Origin: Symsagittifera roscoffensis
Lineage: Eukaryota > Xenacoelomorpha > Acoela > Convolutidae
Direction: 5' to 3'
DNA: 64,000 nucleotides
Assembly (NCBI RefSeq): GCF_963678635.1
Contig: NC_087063.1
Span: 73,803,617 to 73,867,616, forward strand
Both the position numbers and the translations under genes were made by a program. The notes beneath the pieces were generated by a model. It was not told the DNA's origin and did not search any database. It saw nothing but the letters and a program-made list of their open reading frames with translations. This document shows, piece by piece, positions 24,247 through 37,040 of the stretch (its first letter is position 1; each line of letters opens with the position of its first letter).

Positions 24247-24569
24247 CAACCTGCCCAAGCAGAGCTATGATTTTTTCAACCCCTCGCCACCAGAGGCGTT
24301 TCCTTATACACTTTTTGTTAAATCTGCGGGCAAAAATCTCGTTCAAGATTCATTTGGCGTACACAAGTTGGTTCATTTGATTCAGCGGTAAGCCGGAAGT
24401 TTCGTCACAAAAATAAAATTATCTACGCACGATATTTCTAATATGTGCGGAATACTTAAAAGCAGATTTTAGGAAAATATATTGGGATCCAGGTTTTTAC
24501 AAAGAAACAGTCTCAACCAGACGAGGAGCATGAGTTTTTTCGAAAGAGGGGGAGTTTGAGCTTGAAATT

Positions 24570-24765
24570 TTAAGCATTCTTTTGACCAAAAAATTGCGTT
24601 GTTTTTTTGGATCTGCTCCTTCCTCAATATTAGCATATATTGGCGCTGAATTCCTCGTTAGGAAACTTTAGGGTCATTCGTCAAAAAAAGATTTTGTACT
24701 ATAATATCGAAAGGAAAACCTTTTGGTTGGACGGCAGAATCCTTGAGTGAGGGGAGGTCGGCATC
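24570..24765. repeat. Degraded hAT-type MITE fragment
   Basis: Diverged match to the interior and right part of 16547-16962: GACCAAAAAATTGCGTTG, then CAATATTAGCATATATTGGC, TTTAGGGTCATTCGTC and a degraded right side. The termini are lost. Confidence 0.6.
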
Positions 24766-24944
24766 TTTTACTTTGTTCTTCTCTTACGCACCCCATTTTT
24801 TAAGCAAAATTCAAGCTCCAAATTCTTTGAAATTTCGATTAGCTAAAGAAAGTTTTGGATCTATTTTTGTATTGATCGAAATTAAAAAACTAAGTATGAT
24901 ATGCTTCGTGTTTTGATAAGAATTCCCGCAACCAAGTTTAGTCG

Positions 24945-25897
24945 TAAATAATCGATTATAACGGATTATTATGATGATTTTTTGACAATCATAAGTGATT
25001 ATAATTTCCAAAATTAGGTGTTTAAAAAATTTATAATTGATTATAATCGTGATATTTTCCTAGAGGTTATAATCTCTTACAATCGATTACAATTGATTAT
25101 AGTTCTTAGAAAAAAACCCTTAGAACCAATTATAATCGATTATAATCGATTATAATAGATTATAGTCTCTTATTTTGCCAAAATTTTTTCAATTCAGTAC
25201 TACATTCGAATTATATCTATGGGTTATTACTTTTGTGTCAATAAGAGATTCTCTAAAAGAGAAATCTCTTGAGCACTTTGGTTCATTTGAACACAAAATT
25301 TTACCTCGAAACAAAAGTTTCATAGATATCCTTTCATATTAGTGGAAAAGTTCTTGCGGTAGATAAAAAATAAATCTTCCGAATCAATCATGAAACTAAA
25401 ACAACTTGCGGATGTTTTTGTGGTTACAAAACTTAAAATATGCATCACAAAACAACTCCAATGGGGAAGAAAAGAAAAAAACAATTATAAGTTTGAATTG
25501 ATTGGAAAACTTTAAAAACATTTTTCTCATTTTTCGTAGGAACCAACGTCTACAAAAAACAATAAAAATATAAGCAATTTAGATGCAACTTTGAAAACAA
25601 AATGGACAAACAAAAGAGATTATAATCAATTACAATCGATTATAATGGATTTTTGTGGAAACTAATGAATCAGAAATTTGAATAAAAATAATGGATTAGA
25701 ATCAATTATAATTGATTATAATTGTATCGAAACATGGACGAATAAATAATCGATTATAATTGATTATAATGGATTATAATTAATTATAATTTGATCTTAA
25801 AAAGAGAGATTATAATCGATTGTTAATTGATTAAAATCGATTGTTTCTCAATTTGAGTAAGACCGGTACTAAAATCGTAATATAATCGATTATTACC
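24945..25897. repeat. Clusters of a 10-bp ATTATAATCG unit
   Basis: Runs of TTATAATCGA and close variants (TTATAATTGA, TTACAATCGA) occur at 24945-25165 and 25612-25897, the best at 25128-25165 where the unit repeats head to tail four times. Two units form ATTATAATCGATTATAAT, a perfect palindrome. The gap 25166-25611 lacks the motif and has no gene. Confidence 0.75.
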
Positions 25898-27066
25898 GCT
25901 TGAAACTGGATGCGGGTTTTATGCAATTTTCAGCGCAATTATTTCATGAACTCCTATTTTTAAAAAGTTTTCTTGAAATATCATAATCTAGAAATAGAAA
26001 TTTGATCAATATTCCAGAAATAGATATATGATCAAAAGTCGAATTAAAAATTTTGTTGTATTTTTGACAAAAACGCTCATTTGGAGCTTTGCTATTTCGG
26101 TTCTTAGGGGTCACCTTTTAAACTAAACACTTAAATCATTAATTTTCCTTAAAAGCAGCAATGCATATTTTTCACTATGCACTTAATATATGACAGGTTT
26201 TTTTGTTTCAAATTCATTTGTATTGGGCGATCTTGCTTTAGGGAAATCATATACGCTCGTTTGCTTTAAATTTGCCCTTTAAGCATGTACCTACCGTAAT
26301 TGGAACTTCGATTGAGTAGATATTTGGTCATTGCGCACAAAAAAAACAAATAAATAGTACTTTCTTTTTCGGTAAGTATATTTAATTAGACTTTACGTGT
26401 AATTATGGACTGATTACGGGGAAAATAGTAGAAACCAAAGAAAAGAATTTAGTACAGTTTTGAACAGGACAACTCTGAATGTCAAGTCAGAATCGCCCAC
26501 TAATTGCCGAATACTGAAGATATCACTTCGAGAAGTTAGAAGACAAAAAGATGGATTTCTTTAAAAATCTTCCCTGTGACTTAGTGTGAAAAATAATCAC
26601 CCGATAAGGAAACTAAATCGGTTACAAGCATGTGCGGATTTTATATCTAGTAACCATTTCTCCGTACTTTTCTTCAATAGTGTGTGTGTGGGGTGGGGGA
26701 GGGGGTAGTTATAGAAATCTAGAATGAGCGCATTCTTCAGAAATTTTGCCTGCGCCCACGTGCAAGAAATATATAAGTGGTGAACAACAAGAAGTTTGAA
26801 ACCCATTAAAAATGCATAGCCTTAAACTGTGTTTTGCAAAATTGTACATATGGCAAATTCGATATTGCACATATGGCAAGTTTTAATGTTGTTGCATTTG
26901 AATGATTTGCCTGCATACTTGCCTTTATGATGATCATATCATTTTCAATTTGTAATTTTTCAACAGTCAAATCGGCTTTGAACAGTTTGAGTAATTCAAT
27001 CAATTAAGTCAACAGTATGAGTGCATCTTACTAACTGTATCACAGAGAAATGGCTGAGTCTATCAA
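25898..27066. other. No gene seen
   Basis: AT-rich. 26683-26708 is a GT then G-rich tract. 26812-26880 is the second copy of the dispersed segment at 17788. Confidence 0.45.
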
Positions 27067-27135
27067 ACCAGGGGTGGATCTAGGATTTGTTCAAGGGGGT
27101 GGGGGATTTTTTCTAGGATTTGTTCTAGGATTTGT
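27067..27135. repeat. Left-end fragment of the hAT-type MITE family
   Basis: CAGGGGTGGATCTAGGATTT followed by a G-run matches the left terminus of the family. TCTAGGATTTGTT is then repeated locally, and the rest of the element is absent. Confidence 0.6.
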
Positions 27136-27427
27136 ATAAACAATTTATAGTTTTGCTGTATGCAAAGCATATCACTTTGTATTTTAATTAGCGTGAGGGG
27201 GATAATTTTGAAAATTTTTTGAGCAAACAACTACACAAAAGGCCTTAAAAAGCAGTCGAAACATTCAGGGCTTCACCTTGATAAAAAGCAGTTTGTTAAT
27301 ATTTAGCTTAAATTAAAGCAGAATCTGTTTCTCTAATTCCTTGTTCAAACTAAGACGAAGTGCAGTACAGATTAAAATTATCCGAGCATAAAGCAAAAAA
27401 TTTGAACATTTAAACGTTTTTTTTTTC

Positions 27428-27950
27428 AAATTGAGATAAATACAAAACTTGCTTAGAGTTTAAACAGAATCTATATATTGCAATTTAATTTGCACAATTC
27501 GGGCCCGAATATTTATCCCAAAAATGAACCTTTATTGGTTTTTAAGTGGACCAATATTGGTATTTAAGTCAATCCAAAGTTACGCCAAAACTACCAAGTC
27601 AATTACTGACAAAACTATATGAATGAAAGTCTAATTTAAATTTAAAATAAAAATAGATTATCTAAAAAATTTTGCAAAAAATTAAGAAGTTGTTTTTCAA
27701 TTAAAAAAATGGTGTTTAAAATTGTAAAAATTACATTCTTTGCATATCGAAATTTTATGTTTTAGAGGTGTGAGAAGCCTAATTTGATACAGTTTTGTCG
27801 GCAGTTCTGTGGTATTTTTGGCGCAATTTTTTGATTGACTTAAAAATGTCGACCCCTTTTTGGGTGAAATTTTAGGCCCGAATTTTGCAAAACAATTTGC
27901 ACTATATTATACATGATAAAAATTCATCAAGTTTTGATTTCATCATTTTT
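27428..27950. mobile_element. Diverged relative of the 55344-56076 foldback element
   Basis: The left arm carries ACAAAACTTGCTTAGAGTTT, then TTCGGGCCCGAAT and TTACGCCAAAACTACC. The right arm carries the complements TGGCGCAATTTTT, TAGGCCCGAATTTTGC and ATCAAGTTTTG in reverse order. The same words in the same order form the arms of the 55344 element. The ends are decayed. Confidence 0.55.
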
Positions 27951-30900
27951 AACCATCAAGTTTAATTCAAAACTTTTGAAAATTTCAGCGGCGATATCAG
28001 TCAATTTTTTTAACTACAACAGTTCATAAGACGACTGTTTTTCATTAGTTTCATGCGTAAATATTTGTTCATCGTGTACCTTTGTAATTGTTATGATCAC
28101 TCACGTGTTTTGAATTGTTTCCAGCCAAGTTTGACTAGCTAAAAAAGGACCGTAAAAAAGGAGCTCAATTGGGGACCATTTTAAAGTCCTATTGGTAGTA
28201 TATCGAATTTTTAAAAAATCTCAAGGATATTCTCGCAGGGTCTAAAAAAACTGGTCTGAACGTTTTCGATTTTCAGAGTACATCAGGCGAAGTTTCATGA
28301 GACCGACCTACGAACTCAAGCTAATTTAAAAATTAAAAATTAAAGGTTAACGACATTTCAAGTTAAGTTACCGTTTTTTGCAATTTCATGTGAGCCAATC
28401 GCCCTTTCAATTGAAAATGTTTAACAGGATCTTTAGACAACACGAAATTTCCGCAAATTTTTAAATTTGTTCAAAATTTTAAAATTTTTCTTTTTGTCTT
28501 GATTTTTTTGATCTTATATCAATTTGGATGAACATTTTGTTTTACTTGCCCAGCAACCTGCTTTAGTTGTTATTCTGATCGGTGAAAATCGGGCGAAACT
28601 TTGCCTTTGGGATATGCTTCAATTTTTTCACTGTCCACGCAAAATCAGGTACCACAAATTTTTTTTAGAATGGGTCGAATAAGATGCAGTTCAACAATGT
28701 AATGTTTGAGGCCTTTCAGTCGTCATTCAAATGGCATTAGAAGTTTTTATTCTCGAGAAGAACCGGTCTGAAAACAATCTTTTTTGGTCTAAGTTCAAGC
28801 AAAAAAAGTGGGTGAACACGAATTGTTTTTAAACCTAAGTCGATTACCACAACTCATCACCGGAAGGATTACCGCTAACATTTTTAAGCTTTCTTTCAGC
28901 TTTTCAAGAATTGAACGACCTTAAGAAACATTCAAAAAAAATTCGCAGTGTCAAGAATAAACACGTTTGATACTTTTGAATTTTATGTTAATTCCGGACA
29001 ATTAAAAAAAAACGAGTAGGTGTAATGAAAACAAAAATGTTCCTTTGAGCAGAGAAAAATTGAATTTCACACTAGGAAAACAAATTATTTTTGGAGGCTT
29101 AATTTGGCGCTTCCTTTGCAATAAAACGTATTTTTTTCATTTTTAACTAAAAAATTTTCTGCAAAAAAAATAAAATTTCGAATTTTTTTAGACAACCTTG
29201 TAAAGTAACTTGTTACAGCATAAAATTGATTTGTACATGAAGACCAGGAAAAAAAAAGAGGACAACAGATTCCCCTTAGTCAACGTGAACAATTCGTTGC
29301 GATATCGATTGAAGTAATTTAGTTATGATCAAAATCAGCAGTCTGATGAAAACGGAATATTTATGCTCGGTGTGTTTTTTTAATCAGTCAATTTAGGCCG
29401 ATCAAAAAAATAGTTTTCAACAAAAACTTTATATACCCCATTGAAGAAATTGACTTCGTGAGGTCAAATTAAAAAAAGATATTTTACTTCCAATCATCTT
29501 TTCTAAAGTTCTGGGGGTTTGAAAATTGCCAAATTGGTCATGTTCTGGACTAAATTATGCGCGCTTTGAAAAGTTTATCCATAATGCTGAGAGCGTAACG
29601 CAAATTATTTATGCGTGGCAAATTATCCCGCACAACAGAATTGTTCCAAGCATAGCTAATCGATGGTATTAGTTTCGTACGACTCAAAATTTTACATTTG
29701 ATTTTCGATATTGTCCAAGATTTATAATTTTTCTAAATTTTCTTTTGCCAAAAATCTATTTGCTATAAGCTTAGGAGCAGTCGGAACATTCAGGGCTTTG
29801 AACTTATATACGAGCAGTCTTGTTTGCCTTACAAAAGAGTAAAATAAACTCGCTCGTTGAAATTTAAGCTTAACTATAACTTAATTAAAAACAACAATTT
29901 AAAAATGAGTGAATGCTTGAAGCTTATTGCTAATTAGCAAAAGCCAGCAAATGTGACATTTTTGACTATTAAGAAAAAATAAGTTTTTCTGACAAATTCT
30001 AGAAAAATCACATATTTTCATATGAATGCAGATAATTGGACTTAAATAAATAAATGAGAAACAATCGGAAACTAACGCAATGTTTGGCGCCCATTTTTAG
30101 TAATTTTGAGCGGAAAATGCGCCGAAAACAAAACAAAAAAAACATTCAAAATGTTCAAAAAATGACATCTGGTCAAGCTCAATTTGCTTGAGCTTTCGAT
30201 GAAAAAAAATCTAACAAAAATTTCAAGAGTCATTATCTTATTTCGGTGGAAGCTATTTTTTATGAATTTTTGTTTCCTTTTTAGTAATTATTGTTAAAAT
30301 TGAAGTAATTATCATTAAAACTATTTTTCGCGACATTTATTTTTCTTTTGTAATTATCGTTGAAAGCGCTACGTACATATAGGGACTCCATATATAGGTT
30401 GTTTTATCCATAATGTTTATCTAAACCTTTCAAAAATTGTTATTTTTCTCTTTCAGTTGATACAGAAATTAAACATTTAAGAAAAATTATTTCATAGCCC
30501 AATTCATCTTGTAAAGGGAATTAAAAAACTTAAAATAATTTTAATTTACTTATAAAGCGCAATGTGAACTTTAAAACTGACTCCAAAATCATTATGTTTG
30601 ATTGTAGATCAAAGAAACGCGGCCATTTACATACAGCTTTTTTTAATTGACGCAACCGAAGCAAAACAAAATTAGGAAAAAAGTGCGACCATTTTAACTA
30701 TTGAAAATTACTTAAGTTTAATGAAACTTAGATCAATTACATTAGAAAACGGTAAGATATGACGCCAATACACTAGACTTTTCCTTATTTGGTCCACCTT
30801 TTTTTAATTCAATTAAGTTTCTTACAATTTTGAGCTTTTTAAATATTTTAAAGCTTTTTTAAAATCAGAAATGGATTTTAAAGATTTTTTGATGCTTTGC

Positions 30901-31779
30901 ATGGGTTTCAGAATCCGTTTAAAATTTTTCCGATAGTGTTCTGTAATAAATATTTTTTATCTCTTATAGAATCCAAACCAATACCAAATTTTTCAAACAT
31001 AAACAATGTACAATTATTAGCCCAAATACTAGAGAAAAAATAATTGGTACAACTTTGATTTGCCTGAATCGACAAAAGAAATCTAAGGATGTTAAAGTGA
31101 CACGCTGGAAACAGCCCTTCATGCAAAGAGTTCCTGAATTGCGACCTAGAACTTCATCATACAAATTCCATTTACCACCTATTTTTTAAACGCGTCCCAC
31201 ACATTATGTCCGAAATAATTAAATCCGTTTTTTATTTTAATTTCTAAGATGAACTTTAAGCGATTATGTGTTTTTAAGTGCTAATAAATTGTTCACTGTG
31301 CGTATGTCTTTTATTAAATTAAAAAGTTTTCAATCATAATTATGCAAATCTTCCAGACTGGGGTGACGATGTGCTTTTTCTCAAGTAATGTTTGCGTATC
31401 ATGACTGATCGCAGACCACCAATCTTTTTCGGCTGAGATGCGTCGAAATAAATCGATTTCCGTTTTCTGTTGTACCTCCATTTTTTAGAAAAAAAAATGT
31501 TAACTACAAGAGCGTCGAAGAACAAGAGTGGCAAAAACAAAAAAGAATGTTCAAAAGAGTGTCGCAGAAGGTTTAGAAAATTAACTTTTTCGTTGCTAAA
31601 GTCAAAACAAGTGTGCTTGCATCAGGGCCAAGCTCTGAATATTCCGACTGCCTTTTCAGTTATATAGAGTAGTATCCGCTCCAAAAATTGATGAAAATTT
31701 CAAAAAAAAAAGAAAAAATTTGAAAAGTTTGTTTGCGTTTTTTTGATAATCATCCCTCTCTAGGAAATTTTAAGTTCAT
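27951..31779. other. No gene; dispersed repeat fragments
   Basis: 28630-28745 is a copy of the repeat at 22980. 29440-29620 and 29775-29825 carry fragments of the dispersed family and of the GTCGGAACATTC foldback family described at 32437. No frame reaches 75 codons, and none has motifs. Confidence 0.4.
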
Positions 31780-32076
31780 AGCATTGTACTTCGGAAATAG
31801 CATGCCTCATTTTAATTTGGAACAATTTCTAGGACGTGAAATATCGCGCGTTAATTGTCCAAAACTGGCCAAATTAGATTGGCAATTTTTAAGCCATGAT
31901 TAAGTTACAAAAAATAATCACAGGTAAAGAAATATATTTTTTTAAATTTTGAGCTCAGGACAACAATACTTTTCAGGTTATCTACAAAATCCGTCAAAAA
32001 TGGCTAGTTAAAAAATCAAAATTGTTCTGAAGAAAAAACCAACTCAAGCGCAAATACTCCGTTACTTTTGTTACAA
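31780..32076. repeat. Dispersed repeat, GCGCGTTAATTG family
   Basis: Shares in order GGAACAATTTCTAGGACG, GCGCGTTAATTGTCCAAAA, CTCAGGACAACAATACTTTT and CGTTACTTTTGTTAC with 49600-49945 and 60225-60560. It ends where the 1,076-bp tandem array begins. It is non-coding and diverged. Confidence 0.65.
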
Positions 32077-35000
32077 AAATCGGATCTAAGAATTGCTCAC
32101 TCAATTTTGCTCAAAATTTTGCTCAAATGGCTATTTATTACTGCTCAAAAAGCCTTTCCAATAAAAAAGAGGCATACTACTTGTTCTTATAAAATGAAAC
32201 TCTTTGAAAAATCCATCAATTTTGAAAAACCAAACATGCTCCCTTCTGGAACCTTCTGGAGTGCGCCCTGACACGAGCAGGCTGGTTTCTGATCCAACAA
32301 TCTTCGAAATTTATCACTTTGTACTTGGTATGGCCTGTAGGGGATTGTTTTCACAAAAATCTCAAATTTGAAAAAAAATCTTCTTTTCATTTTATTTTTT
32401 TTTTAATTTTAATTTTTTTCATGTTGTTTATGCTCCATAGACCTTAAAAGATAGTCGGAACATCCAGAGTTTTGCCCGCATACGAGCAGTCTTGATTAAA
32501 TTGGAGCTCAAGGCATCGAAGGCTTTCATATGAAACAAAATAACCCATTAAAAAGACTTGTCAAAAATTGGCTGAAGAAAAATACCACCCTGGGCACAAG
32601 TATTTTCGCACATTCTTCGAAAGTCAGACTAACACTAGACACCACAGCAACAGGACTCTTCGTATCAGGGCAAAAATTTGAGTGTTCCGACTGCCTCTTA
32701 CGGTCCATGAAAAAAATTTTGTTACAATTTATTATATTTGAAAAATTATAAAATGATTAGCGTCTTAATAGCTTACCTCAATCCAATGTTGAGCAGTTTT
32801 TGAGCTGGAAAAAATAGCCACTTACGCGTTGAAGTCATGAAACATATCAACATTATTTAAAAAAATGAGCTCAATACGTCAATTCCCTTTTAGATGATAA
32901 ACAATTCCGCACAAAAAATTTTATCGAACAACTTTTTGAGCGGATCTGAGCTCATACGAACAATCTTTTAGCATCAAATTATTCGCCCAACTTCAGCATT
33001 TTTCTTTCGCATAGTGTCATGTTTGTCTAATATAGCCGCCCTTGTAATCAAAGATAGGATAGAGCTCAACAACTACACAACTACATAAAGCGTCAATTTT
33101 CGGCTCCCTTGGACAGCTTTCGTTGTTTAGCACTCCTGCACCCCCCCCAAAAAAATCGGAACTAAATATTGCTCACTCAATTTTGCTCAAAACATTGCTT
33201 AAATGGCTATTTATTACTGCTCAAAAAGCCTTTTCAAATAAAAAAGAGGCCTACTAGTTGTTCTTATAAAATGAAACTCTTTGAAAATTCCATCAATTTT
33301 AAAAAACCAAACATACTCCATTCTGGAACATTCTGGAGTGCGCCCTGACACGAGAAGGCTGGTTTCTGATCTAACAATCTTCGAAATTTATCATTTTGTG
33401 TTTGGTATGGCCTGTGGGGGATTGTTTTTACAAAAAATCTCAAACTTGAAAAAAAATCTTCTTTTCATTTTATTTTTTTTTACATTTAGTTTTTTCATGT
33501 TGTTAATGCTCCATAGACCTTAAAAGGTAGGCGGAACATTCAGAGCTTTGCCCCCATACGAGCAGTCTTGATTAAATTGGAGCTCAAGGCATCGAAGGCT
33601 TTCATATGAAACAAAATAAACCATTAAAAAGACTTGTCAAAAATTGGCTGAAGAAAAATACCACCCTGGGCACAAGTATTTTGGCACATTCTTCGAAAGT
33701 CAGACTAACACTAGACACCACAGCAACAGGACTCTTCGTATCAGGGCAAAAATTTGAGTGTTCCGACTGCCTCTTACGGTCCATGAAAAAAATTTTGTTA
33801 CAATTTATTATATTTGAAAAATTATAAAATGATTAGCGTCTTAATAGCTTACCTCAATCCAATGTTGAGCAGTTTTTGAGCTGGAAAAAATAGCCACTTA
33901 CGCGTTGAAGTCATGAAACATATCAACATTATTTAAAAAAATGAGCTCAATACGTCAATTCCCTTTTAGATGATAAACAATTCCGCACAAAAAATTTTAT
34001 CGAACAACTTTTTGAGCGGATCTGAGCTCATACGAACAATCTTTTAGCATCAAATTATTCGCCCAACTTCAGCATTTTTCTTTCGCATAGTGTCATGTTT
34101 GTCTAATATAGCCGCCCTTGTAATCAAAGATAGGATAGAGCTCAACAACTACACAACTACATAAAGCGTCAATTTTCGGCTCCCTTGGACAGCTTTCGTT
34201 GTTTAGCACTCCTGCACCCCCCCCCAAAAAATCGGAACTAAATATTGCTCACTCAATTTTGCTCAAAACATTGCTTAAATGGCTATTTATTACTGCTCAA
34301 AAAGCCTTTTCAAATAAAAAAGAGGCCTACTAGTTGTTCTTATAAAATGAAACTCTTTGAAAATTCCATCAATTTTAAAAAACCAAACATACTCCATTCT
34401 GGAACATTCTGGAGTGCGCCCTGACACGAGAAGGCTGGTTTCTGATCTAACAATCTTCGAAATTTATCATTTTGTGTTTGGTATGGCCTGTGGGGGATTG
34501 TTTTTACAAAAAATCTCAAACTTGAAAAAAAATCTTCTTTTCATTTTATTTTTTTTTACATTTAGTTTTTTCATGTTGTTAATGCTCCATAGACCTTAAA
34601 AGGTAGGCGGAACATTCAGAGCTTTGCCCCCATACGAGCAGTCTTGATTAAATTGGAGCTCAAGGCATCGAAGGCTTTCATATGAAACAAAATAAACCAT
34701 TAAAAAGACTTGTCAAAAATTGGCTGAAGAAAAAAAACCACCCTGGGCACAAGTATTTTGCCACTTTCTTCGAAAGTCAGACTAACACTAGACAGCACAG
34801 CAACAGGACTCTTCGTATCATGGCAAAACTTTGAGTGTTCCGACTGCCTCTTACGGTCCATGAAAAAATTTTTGTTACAATTTATTATATTTGAAAAATT
34901 ATAAAATGATTAGCGTCTTAATAGCTTACCTCAATCCAATGTTGAGCAGTTTTTGAGCTGGAATAAATAACCACTTATGCGTTGAAGTCATGAAACATAT

Positions 35001-35305
35001 CAACATTATTTACAAAATTGAGCTCAATACGTCAATTCCCTTTCAGATGATAAACAATTCCGCACAAAAAATTTTAGCGAACAACTTTTTGAGCGGAGCT
35101 GAGCTCATACGAACAATCTTTTAGCATCAAATTATTCGCCCAACTTCAGCAATTTTATTTTCGCATAGTGTCATGTTTGTTTATTATACCCGCCCCTGTA
35201 ATCGAAGATAGGATAGAGCTCAACAACTACACAACTACGTAAAGCGTCAATTTTCGGCTCCCTTGGACAGCTTTCGTTGTTTAGCACTCCTGCACGCCCA
35301 CCCCC
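32077..35305. repeat. Tandem array of a 1,076-bp unit, three copies
   Basis: Copies start near 32077, 33153 and 34229, at the segment TTGCTCACTCAATTTTGCTC. The second half of copy 1 and of copy 2 differ by only a couple of bases over about 600. The first half of copy 2 and of copy 3 look identical. The first half of copy 1 and the second half of copy 3 are visibly diverged from the rest. Copy 2 is therefore a mosaic with a switch point near 33600. Each unit ends in a C-run. Frames of 73 and 80 codons are repeated with the unit and look like by-products, not genes. Confidence 0.85.
32437..32708. mobile_element. Foldback MITE-like element inside the 1,076-bp unit
   Basis: The left end ATAGACCTTAAAAG..AGTCGGAACAT..TTTTGCCC..ATACGAGCAGTCTTG is mirrored by the right end CAGGACTCTTCGTATCAGGG..TGTTCCGACTGCC..ACGGTCCAT, arms of about 55 bases around a ~160-base middle. 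Copies recur at 33513-33784 and 34589-34860 with the array. Single arms occur near 27246, 29778, 31612, 47370, 49200 and 60080. No coding capacity. Confidence 0.6.
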
Positions 35306-36589
35306 CCCAAAAAAAAATTAGTTCATGTGAACAACAAGTATTTTGTGAGCTAGACTGTTGTGGCATCTCTCATCATATTTGCCTTGACTTGAAATCCATC
35401 CCTGGTTTGATCAAAGAAAGTCGTCCGAGACAACTTTTGGGGCGTTGCGACGCAGTCTGTCTCGACAAATAAAAAGACGATTAATCTCGATACGGTGACG
35501 TAACTTTTGCACTTTGTTCTTGAAAATTTCCGGGTTATCAACGGAATTACGAATTGCTAAAATGTAAATTATTGATTTTTAGAGGATGCTGGAGTCTAGT
35601 AATCATAGAATCTAGCCATCAAAAAATTCACATAATTTTTTCCGTTTTCACTCAACGAACATCCTGATTTGTTTTTGATCGGTTAGCTATGACGATGGGT
35701 AGAATAAATATTGCGGAAACTGAATATCGATCACCGCACCAGTTATGAGAGGTGCATTTAAAAACCAATTTACCAACGTAGATATCAATTTTGGAGGTTT
35801 AGTTAAGTTGTAGTGACTACTGTTGACGTATATCTCAGGGCTTTATTTTTTTTTACAAAATCAAAAAGGTATATCATACAATCACGCGCATTTTATATGG
35901 TTTCTGAAGAGCATAAAAATTGATTTACTTATAGTAATAAAATTTGGAGTCCATTAGACCGACCTGATGTTATGTTCTCATTTGGAACTACTTTAAATAT
36001 TGATGCCTCTGGGGAACTCGGTGAAATCGACTGATTATCGCTCACTTGGAAAATGACGCAAACAAGAGCCCAGGCTCGTACCTTGCTCGTACCTTCTGGA
36101 ATGTGTGGCCCTCTCAAAATTTTATAAAAAATTATTTTGCTTGTTTCCCTGATATACAAGTGTACTTGCGAATTTTAAAAAAAACGTGCGTCGTTTTTGT
36201 GTAATTCTAATCAAAACATGCATAAGGATACCATAATCCAAACATGTTTGGTCATCATGATCAGCCGTGTAAAACACTAGTAAGACCATTAAATAGAAAA
36301 AAGAAAAGAATTTTTTTTTTGAAAAAGACAAAACAAAAGACGTTCTCTGTGTCAATTAATCTGAGCTCTCTTTAAAAGTCCATAAGAATCAATTTTAACC
36401 TTCCCTTCCGCGCCGCAACCAAAACTATAGAAAAAAAAACAGAGCAGATATTTGGCTTTTGACTATCTAAAATTTTTTGAAAACAAACTATGGCACAGGT
36501 TAATCTTCAAAGTTTATAGGTATTGGCGTCTTAAAAAAACTTTTGCGGCCATCTTACAAATCTGAATACTGCAAAAAAAGTTGACTCCG
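35306..36589. other. No gene; one coding-like minus stretch
   Basis: Around 35410-35560 the minus strand is open for about 48 codons (ending DNPEIFKNKVQKLRH, then RLFICRDRLRRNAPK and VVSDDFL). It has coding-like composition but no family I recognise, and a stop follows. It may be an old transposon fragment. The rest is AT-rich. Confidence 0.35.
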
Positions 36590-37040
36590 TAGCTATTAAC
36601 AAATTTATCGGACAACGTCTGGAATTTTTGAAATAATTCTGACCTTCAAGCTGATATTTATTAGAAATTCTTCTTTGAAATTCATCGTTTTTCAAGCTGA
36701 TATTTATTAGAAATTCTTCTTTGAAATTCCTCGTTTGCCTTTTTGTTGGCGTTTTATGTGTTTTTTTTCCTCTGAAAGTTTGCATGGCAAATCGTTGCTG
36801 AATGAAAAAGTTTTTTCAATTGTGCTCTTGAAATAAGGCAAAATTGAAATTCTCCGAAAAAGTGCATGCATTTTGCGTTGCACTTGTGTCAGTTCAAATG
36901 CAGTTTTGAAATTTCCATTGCTGTTTCAACGCCATTTCACTGTCTCAAGGTCAGAATTATTTCAAAAATTAAAAACGTTGTCCGAAAAACGTGTTAAAAG
37001 CTATACAGATCATGACGATCAACCTCTTCACACGTATAGA
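36590..37040. repeat. Inverted repeat with internal 46-bp tandem duplication
   Basis: The left arm, about 36600-36650 (CGGACAACGTCTGGAATTTT, then AAATAATTCTGACCTT), is complementary to 36948-36998 (AAGGTCAGAATTATTTC, then ACGTTGTCCGAA), and weaker pairing continues outward. Within it TTCAAGCTGATATTTATTAG and its downstream bases are duplicated at 36646 and 36692. Confidence 0.6.

Noticed and set aside
32530-34599. 73- and 80-codon frames repeated exactly at +1,076
   Set aside because: They are repeated with the whole unit, have no motif, and overlap the foldback element; repetition alone is not evidence of coding.
35405-35560. 48-codon minus frame as a LINE fragment
   Set aside because: Coding-like, but I could not match it to any LINE motif; left as unassigned.
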